Shown one piece after another: positions 1-10,790 of a DNA stretch of 50,262 nucleotides. A program made the translations under genes and the position numbers. Each line of letters starts with the position of its first letter. The first letter of the stretch is position 1. Origin of the DNA: Syntrophobacteraceae bacterium CG2_30_61_12 (lineage in GTDB: Bacteria; Desulfobacterota; Syntrophobacteria; Syntrophobacterales; DSM-9756); contig MNZR01000079.1 of the NCBI GenBank assembly GCA_001873705.1, positions 1 to 50,262 on the forward strand, given 5' to 3'. The notes under the pieces were generated by a model that was not told where the DNA came from, made no database searches, and was given only the letters and a program-made list of their open reading frames with translations.

Positions 1-156
1 GTAGAAAATTCGGGGATGAAGAAGGAAATCATGTTTGAGATCAGGACGCTATGTTGCCCGCACATGGCCTAAGTTGTATCCAGGGTGGGGGAAAAGTACC
101 CGGCCACAAGTGGGGGATTTTCAAGTGGCCATCCGGGCAGTTGCGCCCCCAGGATT

Positions 157-1242
157 CTAACCGGCCGGGATGGTCACGATGGGCGCCCCCTCCTTGCCGC
201 CGGTTTCCACCAGGGTGAAGATAAACATGAGGAAGGAAAACATGCGCTTTGACGGCAGGTCCCGGTCGTCGATCCAGAACCAGTAACCATGGTAGGGTAC
301 CGCGGCGAATGCATCGGCGGGCTGGTCGCGGGAGCTGTGAATCCGGATCAGGGGAGTTGACGGTACGCCTGAACCCGTATCTTCGGTCTGGGTCGGATTG
401 ACCCGGTTTTCCTCCACGTGCACCTCCGGGACTTCGATATAGGAGGCGAGATCGATGATGATCTCCAGAATGGAGCGGCTGAGGATCGCCACTTCCCGGT
501 CGTTACTAGCAAGCGACGCATAGGCGACCGAGAATTCATCGGCTGTGGGGGCGAGGCCCAGCATCCGTCGTGCGGCCAGACTGTCCTCCGCGCTTGCTGC
601 GTCCATCTTGCCACGAATAGTCATGAGGGTGGCGTTCTTCTCGGTTGTCTTCTGCACGCGCAGGCCGATAGCTCCCGCAGCCTGAAGCCGCTTCATCCGT
701 TCGAGCAGCGGGTAGAACTCGGGATCCGCTGGACGCGCCCGTGCCGCTCCTCCAAACCGGTTCCGAATCCCGTTCACGGAATGCACACAGAGCCTGAACA
801 CCAGATCGACGGGGTAATTCGCCTGGATCAGGCTCAGGATCGATGCCGGCGGGATCGGGGTCATGAAACTCCGGGCGAACTTATCCCCCGAGATGGGGCT
901 GTAGGTGATGGTGGGGCGGTCGATGTAGCGGGTTGCGCCCCCTGTGGACTGAGTGTTGGTGAGCGCGGCAGTGACCGGGTCGGCCCAAGAAAACCGCAGG
1001 TCCACCTGGCTCTCGACGGAGTACTGATTGATCACCGATGCCACGTCCAGGAAGGTTGGAGTGTCTCCATAGCGCATCTTCACCATGTTGATGAGCATCT
1101 GGGCCTTCCAGGAATCGGAAATGGCGCTGGTGTAATCGAACCGGTCGCGGGCAACGGTGTGCGGGCCAACGCCCGCGCAGCCTGCGCAAGTCAAGAGCAG
1201 GCCAGTGAAAACCAATGAATTGAAACCCTGGCGAAAGATCAT
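157..1242 (-). CDS. hypothetical lipoprotein
   Basis: Long ORF; N-terminal hydrophobic segment followed by a lipobox-like LLLTCAGC; family not recognised. Confidence 0.6.
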   Translation of the reverse strand: MIFRQGFNSLVFTGLLLTCAGCAGVGPHTVARDRFDYTSAISDSWKAQMLINMVKMRYGDTPTFLDVASVINQYSVESQVDLRFSWADPVTAALTNTQSTGGATRYIDRPTITYSPISGDKFARSFMTPIPPASILSLIQANYPVDLVFRLCVHSVNGIRNRFGGAARARPADPEFYPLLERMKRLQAAGAIGLRVQKTTEKNATLMTIRGKMDAASAEDSLAARRMLGLAPTADEFSVAYASLASNDREVAILSRSILEIIIDLASYIEVPEVHVEENRVNPTQTEDTGSGVPSTPLIRIHSSRDQPADAFAAVPYHGYWFWIDDRDLPSKRMFSFLMFIFTLVETGGKEGAPIVTIPAG

Positions 1243-1318
1243 CCGCACCTCTTCCGTTCAAGACCCTGAGAGCCATTCCAGGTAACGCCATCCCAGGCTG
1301 GAAGATCCGCCGATAACG

Positions 1319-1373
1319 GTTTAGGACGAAATCTCTCATGACCATTGGCGGGCAAGATGCCCGCGCTCCCGGG
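1319..1373 (+). repeat. REP/MITE-like dispersed repeat, copy 1
   Basis: GTTTAGGACGAAATCTCTCATGACCATTGGCGGGCAAGATGCCCGCGCTCCCGGG; the 26-nt core GCGGGCAAGATGCCCGCGCTCCCGGG recurs in inverted orientation at 10285-10310. Confidence 0.75.
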
Positions 1374-1495
1374 CAAGAGCCCACGAGAAGGGAAGGATTC
1401 CATCCTCAACGGGAATACATCCCGGGGCTCGGGGGAGGGAAATCCGGATGAGCGCCCGGCTGATGGTTTTTCCCGGACATCGTGCGGGGTGCCGC

Positions 1496-2974
1496 TCAGC
1501 ATGCGCACGCCTGGAACAGGTGGAAGTTCCACGGCCCCAGATCGACGTACAGACCGGTATCCCGGATCTCGTCCCCGCCGCGGTCGTAGGCTTCACCGCT
1601 CATGACATCGTTCAGGCGCCAGGTCTTCCCTCTTAGCTCGTCCCACGGCACCTGGATCCGGGCCTGGGAAGCTTCCCGCCGGAAATTGATGACGATCAGG
1701 GTGCGCTCGTCGCCCCTGACCCAGCACCAGGCGAGAATATTCCGGCAGCTTTGGTTGTCGGGCCAGCCGCCGCACTCGCAGAGACGCCATTCGCCATTTC
1801 GAAAGACATCATGATTGATCGCTTTCAGCAGGCGTCCGTAAAAGGCCGCGAGGTCATGGTCGACCGGCTCCGGCGGGCGGCGGGCGAGAAAGACCGGCAA
1901 CCTCGCCTTCAGGCCCTCGAATTGCCCCTGGTGCAGCAGCCTGGCGCCGGGGAGGGTGAGGATCGCCACCGCCGCGGCGCGGCCCTTTCCGTCCGGAAAC
2001 GTGGCGGCCGCCCTGGGCTCGTCATGGTTTTCGATGAAGCGGACCATCCCCTCCTGGTAAGAACGATCGGCCAGAAGGTGGAGGCGCACAGTCTCGGCCG
2101 CCCCGTGTTCCATTCGGTCGTAGAGTTGCTTGTCGTAGCAGTGGTCAAATCCCTGCTGCCGCAGCGCCCACTCCATGTCCCAGTAAGCCTCGGCCAGGAA
2201 CCGGAATTCCGGATGGCGCGAACGCACCGCCGGGATCAGCGCGGTCCAGTAGTCCTCGGCGGGCCGCGCCCCGGCCTTCGGTCCCCAGGTCCGCTCGAAG
2301 ACGTCGTTCATCATGAGCATGGCCATGTCACAGCGCACGCCGTCGCACTGATCGGCGATTTCGCGCACCGTCTCGATGGCCGCGGCGCGCAGGCCCGGGG
2401 CAAAGGCATTGAGCTGGAGCACGTCGGGCCAGGCCGGAAAGTAAGGGTCGCGGCCGCAGGCCAGCACCTTTCCCCCGGCTCCGATGAATGAAGCGGGGTC
2501 CCGGCGCAGGTCCCCGTCGTTTCCCTGGATGAAATACTCGGGATGCGCGGCGACCCAGGGGTGGTCAGGGGCCACGTGGTTGGGCACGAAATCGAGGATG
2601 AGTCGCAGGCCGCGCTGGGCGAGTTGTTCACGGGCCTTGGCCAGCGCCGGGGGACCCCCGAGGTGGTGGTCCACCACGTAGCGGCGCACGCAATAGGGCG
2701 AACCGACATTGTCCGTCGCCGCAAAGTCGGGGAGAGCACGGCGGAAGTCCTGAAGGAGTCCCTCGTTTCGCATGGAAATCTCGATTCCAGCCGGGCTTCG
2801 CTCCCAAACGCCCATCAACCACACGGCGTCGAAGCCATGGGAGGCGATGGCGTCCCAGTCCTGTTCCGGAACCGTGGCGAGGTTAACGGGCCGCTCATGG
2901 GTGCGGCTCAGTTCCGCGAGCCATACCCAGGTGTTGATTTCGTATAGGACCGGATGCTTGGGCCATGTTTTCAT
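1496..2974 (-). CDS. alpha-amylase family (GH13) glycosidase
   Basis: 492 aa with GH13-like motifs: DFVPNHV, GVRCDMAM, FLAEAYWDME, FIENHDEPR. Confidence 0.85.
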   Translation of the reverse strand: MKTWPKHPVLYEINTWVWLAELSRTHERPVNLATVPEQDWDAIASHGFDAVWLMGVWERSPAGIEISMRNEGLLQDFRRALPDFAATDNVGSPYCVRRYVVDHHLGGPPALAKAREQLAQRGLRLILDFVPNHVAPDHPWVAAHPEYFIQGNDGDLRRDPASFIGAGGKVLACGRDPYFPAWPDVLQLNAFAPGLRAAAIETVREIADQCDGVRCDMAMLMMNDVFERTWGPKAGARPAEDYWTALIPAVRSRHPEFRFLAEAYWDMEWALRQQGFDHCYDKQLYDRMEHGAAETVRLHLLADRSYQEGMVRFIENHDEPRAAATFPDGKGRAAAVAILTLPGARLLHQGQFEGLKARLPVFLARRPPEPVDHDLAAFYGRLLKAINHDVFRNGEWRLCECGGWPDNQSCRNILAWCWVRGDERTLIVINFRREASQARIQVPWDELRGKTWRLNDVMSGEAYDRGGDEIRDTGLYVDLGPWNFHLFQACAC

Positions 2975-3023
2975 GGGGGGGTCTCCCTTCTTGATCCACT
3001 CTTGAAAAAGCGGCGTCTTCGCC

Positions 3024-5804
3024 TCACTTGCCGTCCGCCTGCTCCCTGCCTACCCGCTCTCCGCCCACCTGCTCCCTGAAGACCTGTTTGATGACCTTCG
3101 CTCGTCCGGTCTCCAGCACCGCTTTGGCATCGAGACGTCCGAATACGTCCAGGAGGAGGGCGACCAGACCGGTCCACCCGGTCTGGTGGCTGGCCCCGAG
3201 CCCGGCCCCATTGTCGCCGTGGAAATACTCATAAAACAGGATCAGGTCACGCCAGTGCGGGTCGTTCTGGAACTTGGCCGTCCCGCCGTAGACCGGTCGT
3301 CGGCCCTGGTCGTCCCGCAAGAAGGTACCCGCCAGGCGGTCGGCGATCTCCTTGGCCACCTCGAACAGGGTCATGGTCCGGCCGGACCCGGTCGGACACT
3401 CGACCTTGAATTCGTCGCCGTAAAACAGGTACAGGTTCAACAAGGCCCGGACGATCAGGGCATTGACCGGCATCCAAACCGGACCCCGCCAGTTGGAGTT
3501 GCCGCCGAACATCCCCGTGTTGGATTCGCCCGGCAGGTACTGCACCTTATATTCCTCGTGGCCGACCCAGAACGTGAAGGGATGCTCCAGGTGGACCCGC
3601 GAGAGGGAGCGGATCCCGTGGGGGCCCAGAATTCATTTTCATCGAGCAGGTACCCAAGCACCCGGGTGAGCTTCTTCCTGTTGAGAATCGATAGCATTCG
3701 CCGATTCTTGTAGCCGATGAAGCCCTCATCGGTTGGGGCCACGTGAGAAGCCACCTGCGGATGCCGTTTCCGGAACAGGGCGATCATCTCCGCCAGTTTC
3801 GGATAGCGCGTCAGGTAATCTCCCGAGAACACGGTGGATGCGCACAGCGGCAGCAGTCCCACCAGCGACCTCACCTTCAACCGCATGGCCCGGCCGTCCG
3901 GCAACCGCAGCAGATCGTAGTAAAAACCGTCCTCCTCGTCCCACATCTCGTCGTGATGCTCGCCGATGCGGTCCAGGCGTAGGAAATCCAAATGAAATGC
4001 TGGATGAACTTGAAGGCGACCTCCTCGTAGATCGGGTCGTATTCGGTGAGGATCAGGGCGATCTCCAGCATGCACTGGCAGTAGAACGCCATCCAGGCGG
4101 TGCCGTCCGCCTGCTCCAGCGACCCGCCGGTCGGTAGCTGGGCGCTCCGATCGAACACACCGATGTTGTCGAGCCCCAGAAAACCGCCGGCGAAAACGTT
4201 GCGCCCGGCAGGGTCCTTGCGGTTCACCCACCAGTTGAAGTTGAGAATCAACCCCTGAAACGACCGCTCCAGGAACCGCAGGTCCGCCCGGCCCAGCGTC
4301 TGTTCCATTTTGAACAGGTAGAGCGTGGCCCAGGCGTGGACCGGAGGATTCACGTCGCTGAAGTTCCACTCGTAGGCGGGAATCTGGCCGTTGGGATGGA
4401 AATAGAGATTGCGCAGCATCAGCATCAGCTGCTCCTTGGCAAAATCGAAATCCACCAAGGCCAAGGCGGTGGTGTGGAAAGCCAGGTCCCAGGCCGCATA
4501 CCAGGGATACTCCCACTTATCGGGCATGGAAATGATGTCCGCGTTCAGCATGTGGAACCATTCCATGTTGCGGATGGTGCGCGGGTTTGCGTCGAGCAGC
4601 GGATGGCTCTTGTGATCGATCAGCCACTGCTCCAGGTCGAAGTGGTAATACTGCTTGCTCCAGAGCATCCCCGCCAGCGCCTGGCGGTGCACCCGGCGCT
4701 GGTCTTCGGTGAGCGAGTTGGGCGTGATCCGCTGGTAGAATTCGTCCGCATCCGCGATCCGGCTCTTGAAGACCTGTTCGAAGCCCTTGAAGGCTTTGTC
4801 CACCGGGGCCGCCGCAAGCCGCAACCGGACCGTTTGGCTGCCGCCGCCGGGCACCTCGAGCGGGTAGTGGGCCGCGGCCTTGGTGCCCGCCTTGGCAGGA
4901 TTCACCGCCTCGCCCTGTCCCGAGATCAGATAAGAATGGAAGGCATCCTTCACGTACGGAGAAGCGTTGGGCTGACCCCAGAGACGCTGGGTGTTGCTTT
5001 CATTTTCGGTGAACAGCAGCGCCGGAGCTCCATCGCAGGTCAGCCAGTACTCGCCCAGTTCATGATGGGAGGCTTGAATAGTGCCCGGCGCCACCTGGCG
5101 GAGCGACGGCTTGCGATCGTCGTCACCCCAGGACCAGGTGTTGCGGAACCAAAGCGTCGGCAGCAGCCGCAGCCGGGCGGCTTCCGGGCCGCGATTGTGC
5201 ACGGTGACCCGGATCAGCACGTCTTCCGGGCCCTGCTTGGCGTATTCCACCAACACGTCGAAATAGCGGTCTTCGTCGAACACGCCGGTATCGAGCAGTT
5301 CGTACTCGAACTCCTCCCGCGACCGTCCCCGGTTGGTCTCCACCAGGTCGCGGTAGGGAAACTGCCGCTGCGGGTACTTGTACAGGTATTTCATGTAGGA
5401 GTGCGTGGGGGTGCTATCGAGGTAGAAGTAGACCTCCTTCACGTCCTCGCCATGGTTCCCCTCGCTGTTGGTGAGCCCGTACATCCGCTCCTTGAGGATG
5501 GGGTCGCGCTCGTTCCAGAGCGCCAGGGCGAAGCAGAGCTGTTGCTTGTCGTCGCAGATCCCCCCATCCCGTCTTCGCCCCAGCGGTAGGCCCACGAGCG
5601 CGCCTGGTCATGGGTGAAATAGTCCCAGGCGTTGCCGTCCTCGCTGTAGTCCTCGCGCACCGTGCCCCACTGCCGCTCGCTGAGGTAGGGTCCCCATTTC
5701 TTCCAGGGGATTCCCTGGTCGCGCGCGTCGTTCAGGCGCTTTTGCTCCACCACATCGATGATCTTTCGTTTCGCCATGAATTTGCCTCCCCGCTCTCTCC
5801 TCAT
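3024..5804 (-). pseudogene. GH63/MGH1-like glucosidase, interrupted by three single-nucleotide frameshifts
   Basis: Continuous homologous-looking protein read across ORFs 5439-5804, 3877-5595, 3455-4516 and 3024-3545; frame changes near 5562, 3980 and 3628. Confidence 0.8.
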
Positions 5805-5910
5805 CGATTAGACGGCGTCACCCGGGTAAAGCCTCTGCAGTGAAGCCGGCCAGAAATACCATCAAAAACACAACCAGGATGCGTTTGATGCTGGTTGGCC
5901 GCATGGATGT

Positions 5911-6819
5911 TCACTCGCCACCTTCTTTGGTCCCATCGAGAAAAGCCTGGATGGCGGCCTCACGTTCCTGGTTCAACGAGTTGACCAAGACTTTCCCACC
6001 CATACCGAAACATTCGTCCGCCACCCGCTCTGGATCGGCCCGTCGAACCAGGGTGAACAGAGCGGAACTCCCGGGCTTGAGGCTCGCGGCCAAGTCCTTC
6101 ATGAAGTGGTCGTCGACTCCCACATCGGTGAGGGAGGCGGAAACCGCCCCGGTCACCGCGCCAAACACGACCCCAAGCAGTGGATTGAGGAGAATGCTGC
6201 CGACGATCAGACCGGTGATGCTGCCCGCCGCACCTCCCTTTTTGGTCAGTCGGTGCATCTGGTGGGTCTTGACCCTGCCATCGGCCCCTTTAACCACAAC
6301 CACGGCATCTTCCAACTCGATAAATCCCTCGCGCTGAAGCTTCAGAAGCTTGAGGCGCGCTTCCTCTGCCTTCAATTCATCAGCGAAGACGATGACGGTG
6401 AGGTTGCTCGTGTATTTTTCCCTCAAGGTGGTCCTCAGGAGTTCGGGTCCAATCCATTGTTCGAAACTGGAGGCCAGTGGATTGGTTACCCCAAACGAAT
6501 CCACGGAGTGGACGCTGCCATCCCGGCAGTCGACCATGAGGTACTCGTCGATTTCTTCATAAGCCTTGTTGACGATAAGCGTTTTGATCCCCAAATAACC
6601 GATCACCAAACTTTCCGTTCCGAACCTGGGGAGGGTCGAGCGGAAGGCGGAGGTGGTTCCCATCACGAAACCAGGGGATCCCAGCCCCTTGAGCCAGCTC
6701 TCCGTGTGAACGGGATCTTCCGACAGCTTCTTATGATACTTTTCCATGAAGCCGGCGTAGTCTTTCGGAAGTCTCACCCCAAGGGTTTGCAAGATGTCCG
6801 TCGCGAAGTCACCCATGGT
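5911..6819 (-). CDS. SUKH (SMI1/KNR4)-like N-terminal region fused to DUF1269-like membrane domain
   Basis: C-terminal half (LTVIVFADELKAEEARLKLLKLQREGFIELEDAVVVVK...GGAAGSITGLIVGSILLNPLLGVVFGAVTGA) is DUF1269-like; N-terminal half resembles a SUKH fold. Start taken at MGDFATD. Confidence 0.6.
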   Translation of the reverse strand, partial: TMGDFATDILQTLGVRLPKDYAGFMEKYHKKLSEDPVHTESWLKGLGSPGFVMGTTSAFRSTLPRFGTESLVIGYLGIKTLIVNKAYEEIDEYLMVDCRDGSVHSVDSFGVTNPLASSFEQWIGPELLRTTLREKYTSNLTVIVFADELKAEEARLKLLKLQREGFIELEDAVVVVKGADGRVKTHQMHRLTKKGGAAGSITGLIVGSILLNPLLGVVFGAVTGAVSASLTDVGVDDHFMKDLAASLKPGSSALFTLVRRADPERVADECFGMGGKVLVNSLNQEREAAIQAFLDGTKEGGE

Positions 6820-6992
6820 TGTTCTCCTTTCCCAAGACTCTAGTATCGCGCGGCAGAAATATCCACCCAATTGGGAGCATGGGCAACCGGCCGATCGCGG
6901 GTTGTGGTGCGGTCTCCCGACCGCTCCATTGATCTTGACCGAAGGGCTCCCTGACGCCCACCCCGCGCCATGGGGGGCGGAATACGACGCCT

Positions 6993-7072
6993 TCTATCGG
7001 TATCGGGGTCGGTATCGGGTTCGGGGTCGATAGCGATACCGATACCGATACCGACCCCGATACCGATTCCGG
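6993..7072. repeat. GGTATCGG/CCGATACC low-complexity inverted repeat
   Basis: Perfect 20-bp arms GGTATCGGGGTCGGTATCGG (6999-7018) and CCGATACCGACCCCGATACC (7045-7064) within hexamer-like repeats. Confidence 0.9.
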
Positions 7073-7186
7073 GTGCGGAAGGATTCCCGTTAGTAGTGCT
7101 TGGCAGAAGCAATCAGCCATTCCGCACACCTGAAATGGCATGCTTCCGGCCGCTTCGATCTGAGAGAAAACCCTGGCCGAGTGGCA

Positions 7187-10177
7187 CTAGCGGGTGGAAC
7201 CGGGAGCAAAGCCCTTGCGAACCGTGTTTTCCACCACATTCCGAGGCACCATGAACTGCTTCAAGTAATCCGGCCCGCCGGCCTTGGAGCCGATCCCGGA
7301 CATGCGAAACCCGCCAAACGGGTGCCGACCCACAATGGCCCCCGTGCAGCCGCGATTGATGTAGAGGTTCCCGACCAGGAACTCGCGCTCGGCCTGTTCG
7401 ATGTGTTCCGGGCTTCGGGACAGCACGCCGCCGGTAAGAGCGTACGGCGTGCTGTTCGCCACCGCCAGCGCCTGATCAAAATCCTTGACTTTGATCACGC
7501 TCAGCACCGGCCCGAAAATCTCTTCTTGAGCCAGCGGATGGTCGGGGGGGACATCGGTAAAAATGGTGAGCGGTACCGCGTGGCCCCTGGCGTTTGGGAT
7601 CGGGCGCTGGACCAGGATGGTGGCGTCTTTCCCGCCCAGTTCAAGATACGCCTCGATTTTGCGCCGGGCCTGTTGGTCGATCACCGCCCCCATGAAATTC
7701 ATCGGTTCCTCGACCGGCCCCAGCGACAGACTTTCGGCCGCTTCCTTGAGTCGCGACAGAAACCAGTGGTAGTTTTCTTCCAGCACGATCAGGCGGGAAC
7801 AGGCGGAACACTTCTGGCCCTGATAGGCGAACGCCGAATCGAGAACATAACGCACCGCCTCGTCGAAATCCGCGTCGGCATCGACGATGATGGCGTTTTT
7901 GCCGCCCATTTCCGCCACCACGCTTTTCACGCACCGGGCCCCCGGGCTCGTTTTCGCCGCCAGTTCGATGATGTGGAGTCCCACCTCACGGCTGCCGGTG
8001 AAGGCGATGAAGGCCACTTCCGGATGGGTCACCAGAACATCACCGATGACCCCGCCGGGGCCCGGCAGAAAATTCAATACCCCGTTCGGGAGCCCGGCCT
8101 GTTCGAAGATCCAGTGAACCATCTGGCCCACCGCCGGCGACTGCGACGCCGGTTTGTAGACGACCGTATTGCCGGCGACCAAGGCGGCCGCGCTCATGCC
8201 GACGCTGATCGCGAACGGGAAGTTCCAGGGCGCGATCACCACTCCGACCCCGCGCGGTTGGTAGAAAAGGCGGCTGATTTCCCCGGGAACATGGCCCATC
8301 CGACGCGGCGCTGCGATCCGGAGCATTTCACGACCGTAGTATTCGAGAAAATCGATCGCTTCGCAGACATCGGCATCGGCTTCGGACCAGGATTTCCCCA
8401 CCTCGAAAACCTGCAGCGCCGCCAATTGCCGGCGGGTGGCGCGGGCGGTGCGGGCCGCCCGGAACAGAAATTCGGCCCGGTCACCGGCGGCGGTTCGGCG
8501 CCAGCCGGGAAATGCGGCCGCTGCGGCCGCGATCGCCGCCGCAGCATGATCGACCGAAGCGGCCTGGACCCTGGCCACCACTTCCTCGGGGTCGTTGGGA
8601 TTGACGGAAACAAAGGTGTTCTCGGTGTCCACCCGGCGCCCGTCGATGACCAGCGGGACCGTTCGCGGCAGGCTTTGGCGCACTTCCCGAAGGGCTTCCC
8701 CGAAGCGTTGGCGTTGCGCCGCAAGGGTCCAATCCAGGCCGGGTTCGTTCTGGAATTCGGCCACCGTTGCCGATGCCGCCAGCGGCGCCGCCGGTGCCGC
8801 GTCTTCGGGTGCCCGGGAGGCGGCCAACGCGGCCGGATTTTGCAGCAACTGTTCCCGGTCCGCACCTTCGGCAAAGGTCAAGCGCAGAAACGACTCGTTG
8901 GAGGTGTTTTCCAGAAGACGTCGCACCAGGTAGGCCATTCCGGGGATCATTTCGCCAATCGGGCCATACAGTCTGAGGGGGAGTCCAGCGGCGGCCAGGG
9001 CCTTTCGAACCGGTTCCGCCATGCCGTAGAGGATCTGGTACTCCACCCGAGCGTCGGGAACGTCGAGTTCGCGCTTGAGTTCCATCACATAAGCGATGGA
9101 ACGGATATTGTGCGATGCGCAGGCCAGGTGGACCAGATCCGAATGCTCCAGGATGATTCCGGCGAGCTTCTCGAAATTGGCGTCGGTCTCATGTTTTTCC
9201 GTGAACACCGGGATCGGCCAGTTGCGCTGCTTCGCCGCAATGATTTCGGCATCCCAGTAGGCCCCCTTCACCAGCCGCACATTCACGGGCTGCTTCCGGG
9301 CCCGGGCCCAGGCGATCAGGTCCTTCAGGTCGGCCTCGCTGTCACGGAGATAGGCCTGAATCACGATCCCCGCGTAGGGATAACCTGCAAATTTCCTATC
9401 CTCCAGCAGGCTCTTGTACAGCGCCAAGGAAAGATTCTTGAGTTCGCGCTGCTCCATATCCAGACAGACGGCGGCGCCCATCGCCGTCGCCTTCTCGAAG
9501 ATCGGCTGCAACCGCGCCTTGGCTGCAGCCACCGAATGATCGAAGGCGCGTGGGTTCATCTGCGAATACATGGCGGACGGTTTGATGGATACGTTGATTT
9601 TCGGAGAACACTCCCAATCCAGTTCCGATTCGCCGCCGATGGCGGTCCAGTGCGCCTGGCGTTCGCCGAACCGATCCAGCATCGCCAGGTAGCGGGTCAC
9701 GTAATCCTGCTCCTCCTTGTCCGACACCACCGCCTCGCCCAATAAGTCGGCCGCCACCGCAAACCCCTTGTGGCGCAGGGACTCGATCACCGGCAGGGCG
9801 GATTCCGGGGTCGCTCCGAGAATGAACTGACCGGCCATGCCGTTGATGTTCTTGGCCATGCTGGAAGCCACCAGCTTGGCGGCAATGGAGCCGGGAGCGA
9901 CACACTTGAGGCCCCACTGGAGCGCTTTGGGCAGGTCCTGGTCGGCACCGCAAAAGTACTCCCGGAGATGACGCGCTACCGATTCCGGTCGAGTCAGGTA
10001 CGGGAACACGTCGATGAAGCGGAACATTTGCACCTTGAAGGCTTCGTTGCGCATGCACCAGTCCATGACCTTGCCGGTCCAGAAGTTCTTCCGGAACAAC
10101 GAAGGAGTTTCTCCTTCGATCAGCCGATAAAGACGCAAGCCGGTTTCCAGCACCCGAGATTCAAAATCAGCACGCAT
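7187..10177 (-). CDS. putA: bifunctional proline dehydrogenase / L-glutamate gamma-semialdehyde dehydrogenase
   Basis: PRODH motifs (VRLVKGAYWDAEI, EYQILYGMAEPVRKAL) and ALDH motifs (VIAPWNFPFAI, FTGSREVGL, QGQKCSACSR). Start at MRADFES with GGAGGTGAG RBS. Confidence 0.95.
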   Translation of the reverse strand: MRADFESRVLETGLRLYRLIEGETPSLFRKNFWTGKVMDWCMRNEAFKVQMFRFIDVFPYLTRPESVARHLREYFCGADQDLPKALQWGLKCVAPGSIAAKLVASSMAKNINGMAGQFILGATPESALPVIESLRHKGFAVAADLLGEAVVSDKEEQDYVTRYLAMLDRFGERQAHWTAIGGESELDWECSPKINVSIKPSAMYSQMNPRAFDHSVAAAKARLQPIFEKATAMGAAVCLDMEQRELKNLSLALYKSLLEDRKFAGYPYAGIVIQAYLRDSEADLKDLIAWARARKQPVNVRLVKGAYWDAEIIAAKQRNWPIPVFTEKHETDANFEKLAGIILEHSDLVHLACASHNIRSIAYVMELKRELDVPDARVEYQILYGMAEPVRKALAAAGLPLRLYGPIGEMIPGMAYLVRRLLENTSNESFLRLTFAEGADREQLLQNPAALAASRAPEDAAPAAPLAASATVAEFQNEPGLDWTLAAQRQRFGEALREVRQSLPRTVPLVIDGRRVDTENTFVSVNPNDPEEVVARVQAASVDHAAAAIAAAAAAFPGWRRTAAGDRAEFLFRAARTARATRRQLAALQVFEVGKSWSEADADVCEAIDFLEYYGREMLRIAAPRRMGHVPGEISRLFYQPRGVGVVIAPWNFPFAISVGMSAAALVAGNTVVYKPASQSPAVGQMVHWIFEQAGLPNGVLNFLPGPGGVIGDVLVTHPEVAFIAFTGSREVGLHIIELAAKTSPGARCVKSVVAEMGGKNAIIVDADADFDEAVRYVLDSAFAYQGQKCSACSRLIVLEENYHWFLSRLKEAAESLSLGPVEEPMNFMGAVIDQQARRKIEAYLELGGKDATILVQRPIPNARGHAVPLTIFTDVPPDHPLAQEEIFGPVLSVIKVKDFDQALAVANSTPYALTGGVLSRSPEHIEQAEREFLVGNLYINRGCTGAIVGRHPFGGFRMSGIGSKAGGPDYLKQFMVPRNVVENTVRKGFAPGSTR

Positions 10178-10284
10178 CAGCTCACCTCCCCAGGGTCCGA
10201 ACCCTCCGCGCAAGGAACAGTTTATGCCTTCCAAATTTAACTTATACTCGTTGATGATGAAATCCTTCACTTCTAATGGGCTTT

Positions 10285-10345
10285 CCCGGGAGCGCGGGCA
10301 TCTTGCCCGCATTTGGTAGTGAAAGATCTCATCCTAAACTGGTAT
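10285..10345 (-). repeat. REP/MITE-like dispersed repeat, copy 2 (inverted relative to copy 1)
   Basis: CCCGGGAGCGCGGGCATCTTGCCCGC is the reverse complement of the core at 1348-1373; similarity extends into the flank. Confidence 0.75.
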
Positions 10346-10790
10346 ATTATAGCTGAGCAGGCCTGGCTCGCCCATGGAAATGTCGAAAACAAGATGACTG
10401 ACGATCTGCTGTTTTCATCCCAGGTAACGAATGGGCAAAGGGCACAAATGCGGCTGAGCCTATCCCCTGGAACAACGGAGCGATCCGGCTAGCCCATTCC
10501 GTAAGGGTGCGGCTCTGTTTAAGCGACGCCGTTGTCCTGGCCGGTTGTCATGCCGCGCAGGCGAAGCGACTGCCTAAACAGTGATTGCGTTGATGCTCTG
10601 GGGTTTGGTGAAATGTCTAATAGGCGTCCAAGTTCAGATGCTTGCGCAGTGTGAGTTTAGCATGTTCGATTTGGCTCGAGTCTCCCATGGAATGGTAGGA
10701 TAGAGATGCGCAGCGAAAATGTCCGGCACAAAATCGATCGACGAGGGAAAAGCGCATTCAACCTGTCCTCTGTGCTAATAAGGATGACCC

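Noticed and set aside
4336-5589. 417-aa plus-strand ORF
   Set aside because: Antisense to the glucosidase, whose sense-strand family motifs are clear.
6993-7072. CRISPR-like short repeats
   Set aside because: No regular repeat-spacer structure; simple inverted low-complexity units.
7100-9745. 881-aa plus-strand ORF
   Set aside because: Antisense shadow of putA in GC-rich sequence; composition is Arg/His/Gly-rich and resembles no family.
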